From: Ornithinimicrobium ciconiae | GTDB taxonomy: Bacteria > Actinomycetota > Actinomycetes > Actinomycetales > Dermatophilaceae | Assembly: GCF_007197575.1 (NCBI RefSeq) | Contig: NZ_CP041616.1 | Coordinates: 2,046,001 to 2,110,000 of the forward strand | Direction: 5' to 3' | DNA length: 64,000 bases | The notes under the pieces: model-generated | The model's database searches: none | What the model saw: the letters and a program-made list of their open reading frames with translations, nothing else | Told to the model about the DNA's origin: nothing | Program-made: the position numbers and the translations under genes | Shown here: piece after piece, positions 32,826 to 40,275 of the stretch | Position numbering within the stretch: the first letter of the stretch is position 1 | How the letters are laid out: each line of letters begins with the position of its first letter

Positions 32826-33754
32826 GTGTGGCCACCGGCGGCGGTGCCGCCGCACTGCCCGAGGACGTCGACCTCAAGGAGAGGTCGACCCCCGCGGTGC
32901 GCAAACCGAGCGTCGGATCACGTGTCAGCGAGTTCCTGGGCCGGGGCGTGGTCTCGGTCGTGCTGGCCCTGATCGCGGTCTTCTGGCTGATGCCGACGAT
33001 CGGGCTGTTCGTCGCCTCGTTGCGCACGGCGCAGGACAACAACACCACGGGCTGGTGGACGGCGCTGACCCGGCCGGCGCAACTGACCGTTGACAACTAC
33101 CAGAAGATGCTCAACAACGACGGCATGGTCAACGCCTTCTTCAACACGGTCTGGATCACCGTCCCCGCCACCCTGCTCGTGGTGCTACTGGCGTCCCTGG
33201 CGTCCTACGCGTTTGCGTGGATGAAGTTCCCTGGGCGGGACTGGCTGTTTATCGTCATCGTCGGGTTGCTGGTCGTGCCGGTGCAGGTGGCGCTGATCCC
33301 GGTCGCCAACCTCTTCGGTGACGTGGGCATCTATGGCTCACGCATCTCGGTGATCCTGTTCCACGTCGCGTTTGGTCTGCCGTTCGCGGTGTTCCTGCTG
33401 CGCAACTTCTTTGCCGGCATCCCCCTGGAACTGATGGAGGCGGCGCGGCTGGACGGAGCGGGGGAGTGGCGCATCTTCCGCAGCGTCGCCCTGCCGCTCG
33501 GCCTGCCGGCGATCGCCTCGCTGGGGATCTTCCAGTTCCTGTGGGTGTGGAACGACATGCTCGTCGCGCTCGTCTTCGCCGACAGCTCGGCGGCGCCGCT
33601 GACGGTGGCGCTGCAGTCACAGACCAGGCAGTTCGGGTCCAACATCGACGTGCTGGCCACCGGTGCCTTCCTGTCTCTGGTGGTGCCGTTGGTGGTCTTC
33701 TTCTCGTTCCAGCGCTACTTCGAGCAGGGCGTGCTGGCCGGGTCGGTGAAGTAA
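32822..33754 (+). CDS. Sugar ABC transporter permease (MalG/AglG-like)
   Basis: 310 residues with six membrane segments, a cytosolic N-terminal tail of about 40 residues and the coupling loop EAARLDGAGEWRIFRSVALP. It pairs with the upstream permease (ATGA overlap) to form the membrane channel of the importer. FQFLWVWNDMLVALVF near the end is typical of MalG-type subunits. The operon is binding protein, permease, permease; no sugar hydrolase or regulator follows. Confidence 0.86.
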   Translation: MSVATGGGAAALPEDVDLKERSTPAVRKPSVGSRVSEFLGRGVVSVVLALIAVFWLMPTIGLFVASLRTAQDNNTTGWWTALTRPAQLTVDNYQKMLNNDGMVNAFFNTVWITVPATLLVVLLASLASYAFAWMKFPGRDWLFIVIVGLLVVPVQVALIPVANLFGDVGIYGSRISVILFHVAFGLPFAVFLLRNFFAGIPLELMEAARLDGAGEWRIFRSVALPLGLPAIASLGIFQFLWVWNDMLVALVFADSSAAPLTVALQSQTRQFGSNIDVLATGAFLSLVVPLVVFFSFQRYFEQGVLAGSVK

Positions 33755-33773
33755 CTCGAACCCCCTGCCCAAA

Positions 33774-34200
33774 ATGGGTCAGATGTCGCGGAAGGTCTGG
33801 ATGTCGGCGCCGGGGCGCAGGGCGGGCGGGCACATGATTTCGCCGGCGCGCCACTTCGTCGGGCCCTCGACCATGACGCGGTGCGGGTCCATCAGGTGCA
33901 CCTTGGCGCCCAGGGTGGTCAGCTCCGTGAGGTAGATCGCGCGGTTCTCATAGACCCAGTCGTGGATCAGCGTCGAACCCTCCGCCATCGCCGCGATGAT
34001 CGCAAAGAAGGGCAGGTTGTCGATGTTGAGCCCTGGGAAGGGCAGTGGGTGGATCTTGTCGAGGGGGGCCTTGAGCGGGCCCGGAATCGTGCGCAGATCC
34101 ACGAGACGGGTGTGGCCGTTGGCGGAGAGGTACTCCTCGGAGAGTTCGTAGCGCAGACCCATCGTGTCGAGGACAGCCAGCTCGATCTCCATGAACTCGA
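33774..34200 (-). pseudogene. Duplicated 3' fragment of the XRE-murA fusion gene, internally deleted
   Basis: This 427-bp segment matches 35480-36017 of the intact gene, but lacks 111 bp (37 codons, in frame) between the residues RPG and ADIQTFRDI. At the deletion joint the sequence CGCCG is present at both ends in the intact copy, so the loss probably arose by short-homology slippage. A few substitutions separate the copies, and the stop is TGA here against TAA there. The N-terminal two thirds, including the catalytic Cys, are missing, so it cannot be a working enzyme. Confidence 0.85.
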
Positions 34201-34399
34201 GACGCTACCGACCGATGTCGTATGCCGTGACGCCGGGCTTCTCCGACTGAAGCAGAAGGCGACCGCGTCGGTCATCGTGCGCGCTGCCCGCATGCTTTCG
34301 CAGCGCTTGGGTCAGGTGAGCGCCGTCGATGGTCAGGAGTCGACGAGCCTGCTCTGCGCGGCCGGCCAGCGGCACATCCGGACGATGCTACTGGGGTAG
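34201..34399 (+). pseudogene. Unrecognised coding remnant
   Basis: Directly after the murA fragment, a plus-strand frame ending TAG at 34397-34399 keeps strong G/C at third positions and encodes about 65 residues with RAARMLSQRLGQVSAVDG and LLCAAGQRHIRTMLLG. It has no start of its own: the open frame runs back into the antisense of the murA fragment. It looks like the 3' end of a gene cut by the rearrangement. I do not recognise the family. Confidence 0.35.
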
Positions 34400-34432
34400 C
34401 AATTGCGGTCCTGCCCGAGCAGCATGGGGTGT

Positions 34433-34663
34433 ATGAAGGTGAGTGTGAGTCTGAGCGAGGGGGACCTCGCGGCCCTCGACCGGTATGTCGAGCAAGCCGG
34501 CCTCGAGTCGAGGTCAGCTGTCATCCGGCAGGCCATCCGTCGCTTGCAGGACCCACAACTGGAGGCCGCGTATGCCGCCGCCTGGGAGGAGTGGGCTGTC
34601 GCAGGGGATGAAGACGCGTGGGCCGCAGCCTCCTCGGACGGGCTCACGGATGCTGCGCGGTGA
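34433..34663 (+). CDS. MazE-type ribbon-helix-helix antitoxin (toxin partner deleted)
   Basis: 76 residues. KVSVSLSEGDLAALDRYVEQ and LESRSAVIRQAIRRL give a ribbon-helix-helix DNA-binding unit. The tail LEAAYAAAWEEWAVAGDED is the acidic helix that binds a MazF toxin. The overlapping mazF gene downstream is broken, so this antitoxin is now an orphan. No clear promoter or ribosome site is seen at the ATG. Confidence 0.72.
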   Translation: MKVSVSLSEGDLAALDRYVEQAGLESRSAVIRQAIRRLQDPQLEAAYAAAWEEWAVAGDEDAWAAASSDGLTDAAR

Positions 34664-34791
34664 AATCCAAAGCCCAGGCTGAGCAAATGCGTTCGGTCGC
34701 CGTTGGGCAAGTTGGCTCTGCCGTGGGCCGAGTTCCGCCTCGCGTCATGGCTGCGGTCGACGAAGCGCTGCGCCTCCATCTGCATTTGTGA
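34650..34791 (+). pseudogene. Relic of a mazF toxin gene
   Basis: ATG at 34650 overlaps the antitoxin gene and reads MLRGEI, the usual first residues of MazF. The frame then shifts: the frame of the last 40 codons before the TGA at 34789 reads KSKAQAEQMRSVAVGQVGSAV and VMAAVDEALRLHLHL, the usual C-terminus of MazF. About 60 central codons are missing and the two ends are out of frame. The ribonuclease cannot be made. Confidence 0.72.
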
Positions 34792-34827
34792 CCGCGCGAC
34801 GCTCGGCAATTGAGTGCGTCTGGTGAG

Positions 34828-35166
34828 TTACAGATCCATGAGTAGCGCCAGCGTCTCGCGGACCTCGCCGAGGACGACCGGGCCTACGTTTCCTGCGCGC
34901 TCGTGGATGCGCGCCGTGGCGACGGAGCGCACATGTTGGCACTGCGCCGACGAGGGTGCCGCCAGTTGATTTCCCTCGTCGGGGTCGATGATTACCTCGG
35001 CGCTGCTCTGACGGATCGTCCGGGTCAGGGGCACGACTTGAATGACGTTCGGTTCCCCCCTCAGGACCCGACGCGCAGTCACGACGATGGCAGGTCGCCG
35101 AAGTCCCGCCTCACTGCCGGAAGGCATACCGAGATCAAGCTGGACGACATCACCCGGCGTCAGCAT
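34828..35166 (-). CDS. mazF: MazF-type mRNA interferase toxin
   Basis: 112 residues. It starts MLTPGDVVQLDLGMPSGSEA, with RRPAIVVTARRVL carrying the conserved Arg, VIQVVPLTRT carrying the conserved Ser/Thr position, and VRSVATARIHERAGNV plus GEVRETLALLMDL at the C-terminus. This is the SH3-like fold of MazF/PemK toxins, which cut single-stranded RNA at short motifs. It overlaps the antitoxin gene by 17 bp. Unlike the relic 40 bp away on the other strand, it appears complete. Confidence 0.85.
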   Translation of the reverse strand: MLTPGDVVQLDLGMPSGSEAGLRRPAIVVTARRVLRGEPNVIQVVPLTRTIRQSSAEVIIDPDEGNQLAAPSSAQCQHVRSVATARIHERAGNVGPVVLGEVRETLALLMDL

Positions 35167-35347
35167 CCAGCCACTCAGCCTCTTCGTCGGTCAGGGCCGC
35201 CGCAAGGTCTCGAGCCATGGCGTCCTGGCGTAACGCTCGGATCGCTTTGCCCACGGTCTGGTCAATCGTCTCGTGCCGCTGGGCCGCCAGTCGAGTCACC
35301 CGCGCGTGTGTGTCCCGACTGATACGGATCGTCGTCGTTTCGCCCAT
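35150..35347 (-). CDS. mazE: MazE-type antitoxin
   Basis: 65 residues. TTTIRISRDTHARVTRLAAQ and ETIDQTVGKAIRALRQD form a ribbon-helix-helix domain; DLAAALTDEEAEWLDADAG is the acidic toxin-binding tail. ATG at 35347 is chosen because TATGCT (35354-35359) sits six bases upstream, giving a leaderless mRNA. A perfect palindrome adjoins that box and is the probable autoregulatory operator. Confidence 0.8.
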   Translation of the reverse strand: MGETTTIRISRDTHARVTRLAAQRHETIDQTVGKAIRALRQDAMARDLAAALTDEEAEWLDADAG

Positions 35348-35353
35348 CTCACC

Positions 35354-35359
35354 AGCATA
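35354..35359 (-). promoter_or_regulatory. -10 box TATGCT for leaderless mazEF mRNA
   Basis: On the minus strand TATGCT is followed by six bases and the ATG at 35347. Confidence 0.5.
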
Positions 35360-35390
35360 GTCGGTGTAGACGAATTCGTCTACACCGACT
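35359..35390. promoter_or_regulatory. Perfect 32-bp palindrome, probable MazE operator
   Basis: Each half-site reads AGTCGGTGTAGACGAA towards the dyad centre (GAATTC), with no mismatch over 16 bp. It begins at the upstream edge of the mazE -10 box and covers the spacer and -35 region, where a repressor would block transcription. Confidence 0.75.
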
Positions 35391-35412
35391 GGCGCTGCCC
35401 AGAACATCCATC

Positions 35413-35478
35413 ATGAGCAACATCACCATCGAGGGGAACCTGGCCGACGAGGTGGAACTGCGGCTCACGCCCCCCGAG
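35413..35478 (+). pseudogene. Stub of an ssb-like gene
   Basis: ATG 35413 opens MSNITIEGNLADEVELRLTP, which resembles the first beta strand of bacterial single-stranded DNA-binding proteins. After about 22 codons the sequence passes, at about 35479, into the 3' flank of the murA fusion gene on the other strand. Only the N-terminus remains. The match is short, so the identity is tentative. Confidence 0.45.
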
Positions 35479-35484
35479 CATGGG

Positions 35485-37014
35485 TTAGATGTCGCGGAAG
35501 GTCTGGATGTCGGCGCCGAGGTTGTTGAGGCGGGTGGCCAGGTCCTCGTAGCCGCGGTGGATGACGTAGACGTTGCGGAGCACGGACTCGCCGGGAGCGG
35601 CGAGCATCGCGAGCAGGATCACGACGCCGGGGCGCAGGGCCGGCGGGCACATGATCTCCCCGGCGCGCCACTTCGTCGGGCCCTCGACCATGACGCGGTG
35701 CGGGTCCATCAGGTGCACCTTGGCGCCGAGGGTGGTCAGCTCCGTGAGGTAGATCGCGCGGTTCTCATAGACCCAGTCGTGGATCAGCGTCGAACCCTCC
35801 GCCATCGCGGCGATGATCGCGAAGAAGGGCAGGTTGTCGATGTTGAGACCGGGGAAAGGCAGTGGGTGGATCTTGTCGAGGGGGGCCTTGAGCGGGCCCG
35901 GAATCGTGCGCAGATCGACGAGACGGGTGTGGCCGTTGGCGGAGAGGTACTCCTCGGAGAGTTCGTAGCGCAGACCCATCGTGTCGAGGACAGCCAGCTC
36001 GATCTCCATGAACTCGATCGGGACTCGCTTGATCGTGATCTCGCTTCCGGTGACCACGCCGGCGGCGAGCAGGCTCATCGCCTCGATGGGGTCCTCGGAG
36101 GGTGAGTACTCGATGTCCTGGTTGATCGACTCGACACCGGTGACGGTGAGCGTGGTGGTGCCGAGCCCCTCGATCGTGACACCCAACTGCTGGAGGAAGA
36201 CGCACAGGTCCTGGACCATGTAGTTGGAGGAGGCGTTGCGGATCACGGTGGTGCCTGGGTGGCGGGCGGCCGCGAGCAGGACGTTCTCAGTCACGGTGTC
36301 GCCGCGCTCGGTCAGCACGATCGGACGCTGTGGTGCCTTCTCACGGTCGATGGTCACGTGATAGCTGCCCATCGTGGCGGTCACGTCAATGCCGAAGTGC
36401 CGCAGGGCGACCATGTGCGGCTCAACCGTGCGGGTGCCCAGGTCGCAGCCGCCGGCATAGGGGAGTTCGAACTCGTCCAGCTCGTGCATGAGCGGACCGA
36501 GGAACATGATGATGGTGCGGGTGCGGCGTGCGGCTGCCTCGTCGATCGAGCCCAGGTTGATGGTGGCCGGGGGGTTGATCTCCAGGTCGGATGAGTCCGG
36601 GAGCCAACGGATCTTGAAACCGATGCTGGTGAGCACCTCGACGATGCGGTTGACCTCCTCGATGCGGGCCAGGTTGCGCAGGGTGGTGCGGCCCTTGTTG
36701 AGCAGCGCGGCGCACAGCAGCGCGACGGCGGCATTCTTGGAGGTGCGCACGTCGATCTCGCCCGAGAGACGCTTGCCGCCGTTGATCCGCAGGTTCTGGG
36801 GCAGTGAGCTGCCCACGGAGACGATCTCGGAGTCAAGGCTCTCGCCGATGCGCGCCAGCATCTCCAGGGAAAGGTTCTGCTTGCCCTGCTCGATGCGGGC
36901 AACCGCGGACTGACTGGTGTTGAGCAGAGCCGCCAGCTCGGCCTGGGTGAGGTCCTTGTGGCGGCGGGCGTCACGGATCAGGGCGCCGATACGGGACAGG
37001 TAGCTCTCAGTCAT
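35485..37014 (-). CDS. XRE helix-turn-helix domain fused to a MurA-like enolpyruvyl transferase
   Basis: 509 residues. Residues 7-62 are an XRE-type helix-turn-helix (LTQAELAALLNTSQSAVARI). Residues from about 75 form the two-domain EPSP-synthase/MurA fold: SGEIDVRTSKNAAVAL (Lys93-Asn94, as in the substrate-binding KN of MurA), RTRTIIMFLGPLMHE, and AGGCDLGTRTVEPHM with Cys190 at the place of the catalytic Cys of MurA. MurA transfers enolpyruvate from PEP to UDP-GlcNAc; because the key residues are kept, this protein may be active or may sense the same ligands. The DNA-binding domain suggests a regulator controlled by peptidoglycan precursors. ATG 37014 lies six bases after TACAGT. Confidence 0.85.
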   Translation of the reverse strand: MTESYLSRIGALIRDARRHKDLTQAELAALLNTSQSAVARIEQGKQNLSLEMLARIGESLDSEIVSVGSSLPQNLRINGGKRLSGEIDVRTSKNAAVALLCAALLNKGRTTLRNLARIEEVNRIVEVLTSIGFKIRWLPDSSDLEINPPATINLGSIDEAAARRTRTIIMFLGPLMHELDEFELPYAGGCDLGTRTVEPHMVALRHFGIDVTATMGSYHVTIDREKAPQRPIVLTERGDTVTENVLLAAARHPGTTVIRNASSNYMVQDLCVFLQQLGVTIEGLGTTTLTVTGVESINQDIEYSPSEDPIEAMSLLAAGVVTGSEITIKRVPIEFMEIELAVLDTMGLRYELSEEYLSANGHTRLVDLRTIPGPLKAPLDKIHPLPFPGLNIDNLPFFAIIAAMAEGSTLIHDWVYENRAIYLTELTTLGAKVHLMDPHRVMVEGPTKWRAGEIMCPPALRPGVVILLAMLAAPGESVLRNVYVIHRGYEDLATRLNNLGADIQTFRDI

Positions 37015-37020
37015 CCGACC

Positions 37021-37041
37021 ACTGTAGATCACATATGAGAT
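37021..37041 (-). promoter_or_regulatory. Leaderless promoter and near-palindrome before the XRE-murA gene
   Basis: TACAGT (37021-37026, minus strand) is six bases before the ATG. Immediately upstream, ATCACATATGAGAT (37028-37041) is a near-perfect dyad centred on CATATG. An XRE dimer binding here would autoregulate the gene. Confidence 0.45.
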
Positions 37042-37102
37042 AAGTCTATGCGGGCGCGCCACGGCCTGTGCCCGTTGCCGGAGCGGTCCCTTGTGCGTGC
37101 GG

Positions 37103-38434
37103 CTACTCCTGCTCGGGCTCGGCCTGCAGGGCCTCCGCCACGAGGGGACCGACGAGTTCACGCTGCCACTGTCGCGCCCCGTGCTGAGCGAGGGCCGCGT
37201 CCACGGAGTCGGTGTCGAAGCTCTCCGGTGGCTTCCACAGCACCCGACGCAGCGTGTCGGGGGTGAGGAGGTTCTCGACCGGGACGGTCACCTTCTCGGA
37301 GAGGGCAGCGATCGACTCCCGGGCGTGGGCCAGCCGCGCAGCAGCCGCCGGATCGCGGTCCACCCAGGCCCGCGCGGGCGGCGGGGCGTCACTGCGCCGG
37401 GCAATCTCCGGCAGCTCGTCCTCAGGCAGGCTGGCGGTGGCGCTGATGGCGTCGAGCCACTGGCGCTGATAGCGAGCAAGCCCCTGGTGGGCCCGGCGCT
37501 GCCGAGACCTGCCGGCTTCCACCGAGCGCTGGGAGGTCAGATCAGCAGGAGTGCGCGGCTGACGGACGGCCAGGTCCACCAGGGTCGCATCAGGAAGAAC
37601 CCGCCCCGGAGCGGTGTCCCGCTGCTGGGCGATCTGGTCGCGGACCTGCCAGAGTGCACGCACCTGGGCAGCGACCCGGCGATTGCGCACCTTGTGCATC
37701 CCCGACGTGCGCCGCCACGGGTCCTGCCGCGGCTGGTGACCGGTGAACTCCACCTCGGCGGCAAACTCCTGGAGCGCCCACTCCGTCTTGCCCTGCTGCT
37801 CAAGGTCGGCCGCCACGGCGTCCCGCAGCTCGATGAGGAGCTCGACATCGAGCGTGGCATAGAGCAACCAGGGCTCAGGCAGAGGCCGGGTCGACCAGTC
37901 GACCGCGGAGTGCTCCTTGGCCAGGGTGACGCCGAGATAGTGCTCCAACACGGCGGCCAGACCCACCTTGGGTCGCCCGGCCAGCCGGGCACCGAGCTCT
38001 GTGTCAAACAGGGTCGAGGGCCTCAGTCCCACCTCAGCCAGGCAGGGGATGTCCTGGGTGGCCGCGTGGAGCACCCACTCGACACCGTGCAGCGCGTCGT
38101 TGACTGCCCCGAGGTCGGGCAGGGCGACGGGGTCGATCAGGACACTGCCGGCTCCCTGCCGGCGCAGCTGGACCAGATAAGCCCGCTGGCCATAGCGGTA
38201 CCCAGAGGCCCGCTCGGCATCCACCGCGACCGGTCCCTGTCCGCCAGCGAGAGCGGTGACGACCTCGTCCAGGGCTCCCGCGTCGCTGGTCACCGGGGGG
38301 ACACCGCCGGAGGGCTCGGTCAGCTCCTCAACGTCCGGAGCGGCGTCGGCAACATCGGTGAGCTCCTGGTGGTCAGAGGCCGATCCGTCGGCGGGTTCGA
38401 TAAAGGTGGGATGCACGTCCGGGGAGTCTGCCAT
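37103..38434 (-). CDS. rnd: Ribonuclease D-type 3'-5' exoribonuclease
   Basis: 443 residues. The DEDD nuclease domain has VAVDAERASGYRYGQRAYLVQL (first Asp and Glu), LHAATQDIPCLAEVG (second Asp) and LLYATLDVELLIELRD (Tyr and final Asp). An HRDC domain at about 245-325 follows (KVRNRRVAAQVRALWQVRDQ). RNase D trims the 3' ends of tRNA precursors and other small RNAs. It is a common neighbour of DUF3000, which is encoded just upstream (12-bp gap). Confidence 0.87.
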   Translation of the reverse strand: MADSPDVHPTFIEPADGSASDHQELTDVADAAPDVEELTEPSGGVPPVTSDAGALDEVVTALAGGQGPVAVDAERASGYRYGQRAYLVQLRRQGAGSVLIDPVALPDLGAVNDALHGVEWVLHAATQDIPCLAEVGLRPSTLFDTELGARLAGRPKVGLAAVLEHYLGVTLAKEHSAVDWSTRPLPEPWLLYATLDVELLIELRDAVAADLEQQGKTEWALQEFAAEVEFTGHQPRQDPWRRTSGMHKVRNRRVAAQVRALWQVRDQIAQQRDTAPGRVLPDATLVDLAVRQPRTPADLTSQRSVEAGRSRQRRAHQGLARYQRQWLDAISATASLPEDELPEIARRSDAPPPARAWVDRDPAAAARLAHARESIAALSEKVTVPVENLLTPDTLRRVLWKPPESFDTDSVDAALAQHGARQWQRELVGPLVAEALQAEPEQE

Positions 38435-38446
38435 CGGGAGGCGACC

Positions 38447-39010
38447 TTATCGTCGCTGGGGGAGTGCGACGACCCCTTCGGGCAGCGGCGGCAGCCCAGC
38501 GACCGTGCACAACAGGTCACCCCACGCCTGGAGATGTCGGTCGATCCGCCCGTCGAGCGGGGTCCAGGACGCGCGGATTTCCATCTCCACCGTCGGCTCC
38601 CGATCAGAGAGCGCCCCAAAACTCTCGCTGAGAACACAGGTCACTGCCCCCGCCTCGGCGCCCCACTGCAGGTCACGGGCGTCCAGGGCGTCGGTCAACC
38701 AGGACCAGCCGACGCGTCCGACATAGGGATCGTGGCCCACCTCGGGCTCGACGGCGGCCTTGGCATAGGTGACGACCCGCCAGGGGCCCTCCCACGGCTC
38801 CGGCTCCTCCGGGTCGTGCAGCAGGACGAAGCGTCCGGTCGCGATCGGCTCGTCGTCCGCGTTGCGGCTGGGGATCACCTCGCCGGAGAGTGCCAGCGCC
38901 GAGGGGGCCAACCGGGTCGGCGCCGGGACCTCTTCGATGAGGACCTCCGGGCGCAGCACAGCAGCGTGCACGGACGCCAGCGCCTGAGCGAAGGTCGATT
39001 CGTCGCGCAC
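38447..39010 (-). CDS. DUF3000 family protein
   Basis: 187 residues with RLAPSALALSGEVIP, ATGRFVLLHDPEEPEPW, YVGRVGWSWLTDALDARDL and SWTPLDGRIDRHLQAWGDLLC. This is an actinobacterial family without a known role that commonly sits beside the RNase D and hemE genes, as here. GTG at 39010 is preferred because GGAGGTGA lies seven bases upstream; a longer frame reaches 39058. Confidence 0.78.
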   Translation of the reverse strand: MRDESTFAQALASVHAAVLRPEVLIEEVPAPTRLAPSALALSGEVIPSRNADDEPIATGRFVLLHDPEEPEPWEGPWRVVTYAKAAVEPEVGHDPYVGRVGWSWLTDALDARDLQWGAEAGAVTCVLSESFGALSDREPTVEMEIRASWTPLDGRIDRHLQAWGDLLCTVAGLPPLPEGVVALPQRR

Positions 39011-39142
39011 GATCTCACCTCCGGACGCCTTGCGCGGCCGGGACTGAATGCGGCTCACCACTCGTTCAGAGTAGGGGCGCCCACCGACATGTCCCGGCAG
39101 GCCACGCCGACGACGCGCGGACGCATGACAGGATCGGGGATC

Positions 39143-40267
39143 GTGACCACCCATCCCATCGCGCAGCCGACCCCGGACCCCGTCCCCGCCGGGAGCCCCA
39201 CCCACACCCCTGACACCCCGCCGAATGCCGACACGACCGCCAGCGCCGACCCTCGCCACAGCGCTCTGGTCACCGCCGCGCGGGGCGGCAGGGCACGGCA
39301 TACCCCCGTCTGGTTCATGCGGCAGGCGGGTCGGTCACTGCCGGAGTACAAGAAGGTCCGCGAGGGCATCCCGATGCTCGAGTCGTGCGCGATGCCCGAC
39401 CTGGTCACCGAGATCACCCTGCAGCCCGTGCGCCGGCACGGGGTGGACGCCGCGATCCTGTTCAGCGACATCGTCGTCCCGCTCAAGGCCATCGGCGTCG
39501 ACCTGGACATCGTGGCGGGCACCGGTCCCGTGGTGGCCGAGCCGTTCGCGACCCGCGCTGACCTGGACCGGCTCCCGGCGCTGACTCCCGAGCACGTGCC
39601 TTACATCACCGAGGCCGTCGGCTCGCTCGTCGCGGAGCTGGGTCCGACACCGCTCATCGGCTTCACGGGTGCCCCCTTCACGCTGGCGAGCTATCTGGTC
39701 GAGGGTGGTCCGTCCAAGACGCACCAGCGCACCAAGGCGCTGATGCACGGGGACCCCGAGCTGTGGCACGACCTGTGCGCACGTCTGGCGCAGATCGCCG
39801 GCACCTTCCTGCAGGTGCAGATCGACGCCGGGGCCTCCGCGGTCCAGGTGTTCGACTCCTGGGTGGGGGCACTGCCGCGCACGGACTATCTGCGTTTCGT
39901 CGAACCGCACTCACGCGCGGTGCTGGAGACGGTCGCGGGCCAGGTTCCGCGGATCCACTTCGGTGTCGGCACCGGCGAGCTCCTGGCCGACATGGCTGCT
40001 GCGGGGACGGAGGTGATCGGCGTGGACTATCGCCTATCCCTCACCGACGCGGTCCAGCGCACAGGCGGGGCGTATGCCGTCCAGGGCAACCTTGATCCTG
40101 CGCTGCTGTTTGCTCCGTGGCCGGTCATCGAGGCCCGGGTCATCGAGATCGTGGAGGAGGGGCGTGCCGCCCCGGGACACATCTTCAACCTGGGCCACGG
40201 CGTCCTGCCGGACACCGACCCGAGCGTGCTGACCCGGGTGGTCGAGCTGGTGCACTCGCTCGGCTGA
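39143..40267 (+). CDS. hemE: Uroporphyrinogen decarboxylase
   Basis: 374 residues. The two family signatures are present: TPVWFMRQAGRSLPEYKKVR (substrate-binding arginines) and GFTGAPFTLASYLVEGG. FSDIVVPLKAIGV carries the catalytic Asp region, and HFGVGTGELLADM and NLGHGVLPDTDP lie near the end. HemE removes four acetate carboxyls to give coproporphyrinogen III, the branch point of the coproporphyrin-dependent heme route completed by the oxidase and HemQ genes at 45-47 kb. The first 45 residues are Pro/Thr-rich and disordered. GTG 39143 is preferred; ATG 39125 in frame is an alternative. Confidence 0.92.
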   Translation: MTTHPIAQPTPDPVPAGSPTHTPDTPPNADTTASADPRHSALVTAARGGRARHTPVWFMRQAGRSLPEYKKVREGIPMLESCAMPDLVTEITLQPVRRHGVDAAILFSDIVVPLKAIGVDLDIVAGTGPVVAEPFATRADLDRLPALTPEHVPYITEAVGSLVAELGPTPLIGFTGAPFTLASYLVEGGPSKTHQRTKALMHGDPELWHDLCARLAQIAGTFLQVQIDAGASAVQVFDSWVGALPRTDYLRFVEPHSRAVLETVAGQVPRIHFGVGTGELLADMAAAGTEVIGVDYRLSLTDAVQRTGGAYAVQGNLDPALLFAPWPVIEARVIEIVEEGRAAPGHIFNLGHGVLPDTDPSVLTRVVELVHSLG

Positions 40268-40275
40268 CCGCCCCG

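Noticed and set aside
34828..35347. Reading the MazEF pair as part of a larger defence island
   Set aside because: Nearby genes are a toxin relic, murA copies and an ssb stub. No nuclease, helicase, methylase or other defence genes are found around them.
35413..36105. A 230-codon plus-strand frame starting at the ssb-like ATG
   Set aside because: Only the first 22 codons resemble a protein; the rest is antisense to the MurA-like gene.
37091..39142. Extension of hemE upstream by nearly 700 codons
   Set aside because: The in-frame opening runs antisense through the RNase D and DUF3000 genes. HemE family length and motifs begin after 39143.
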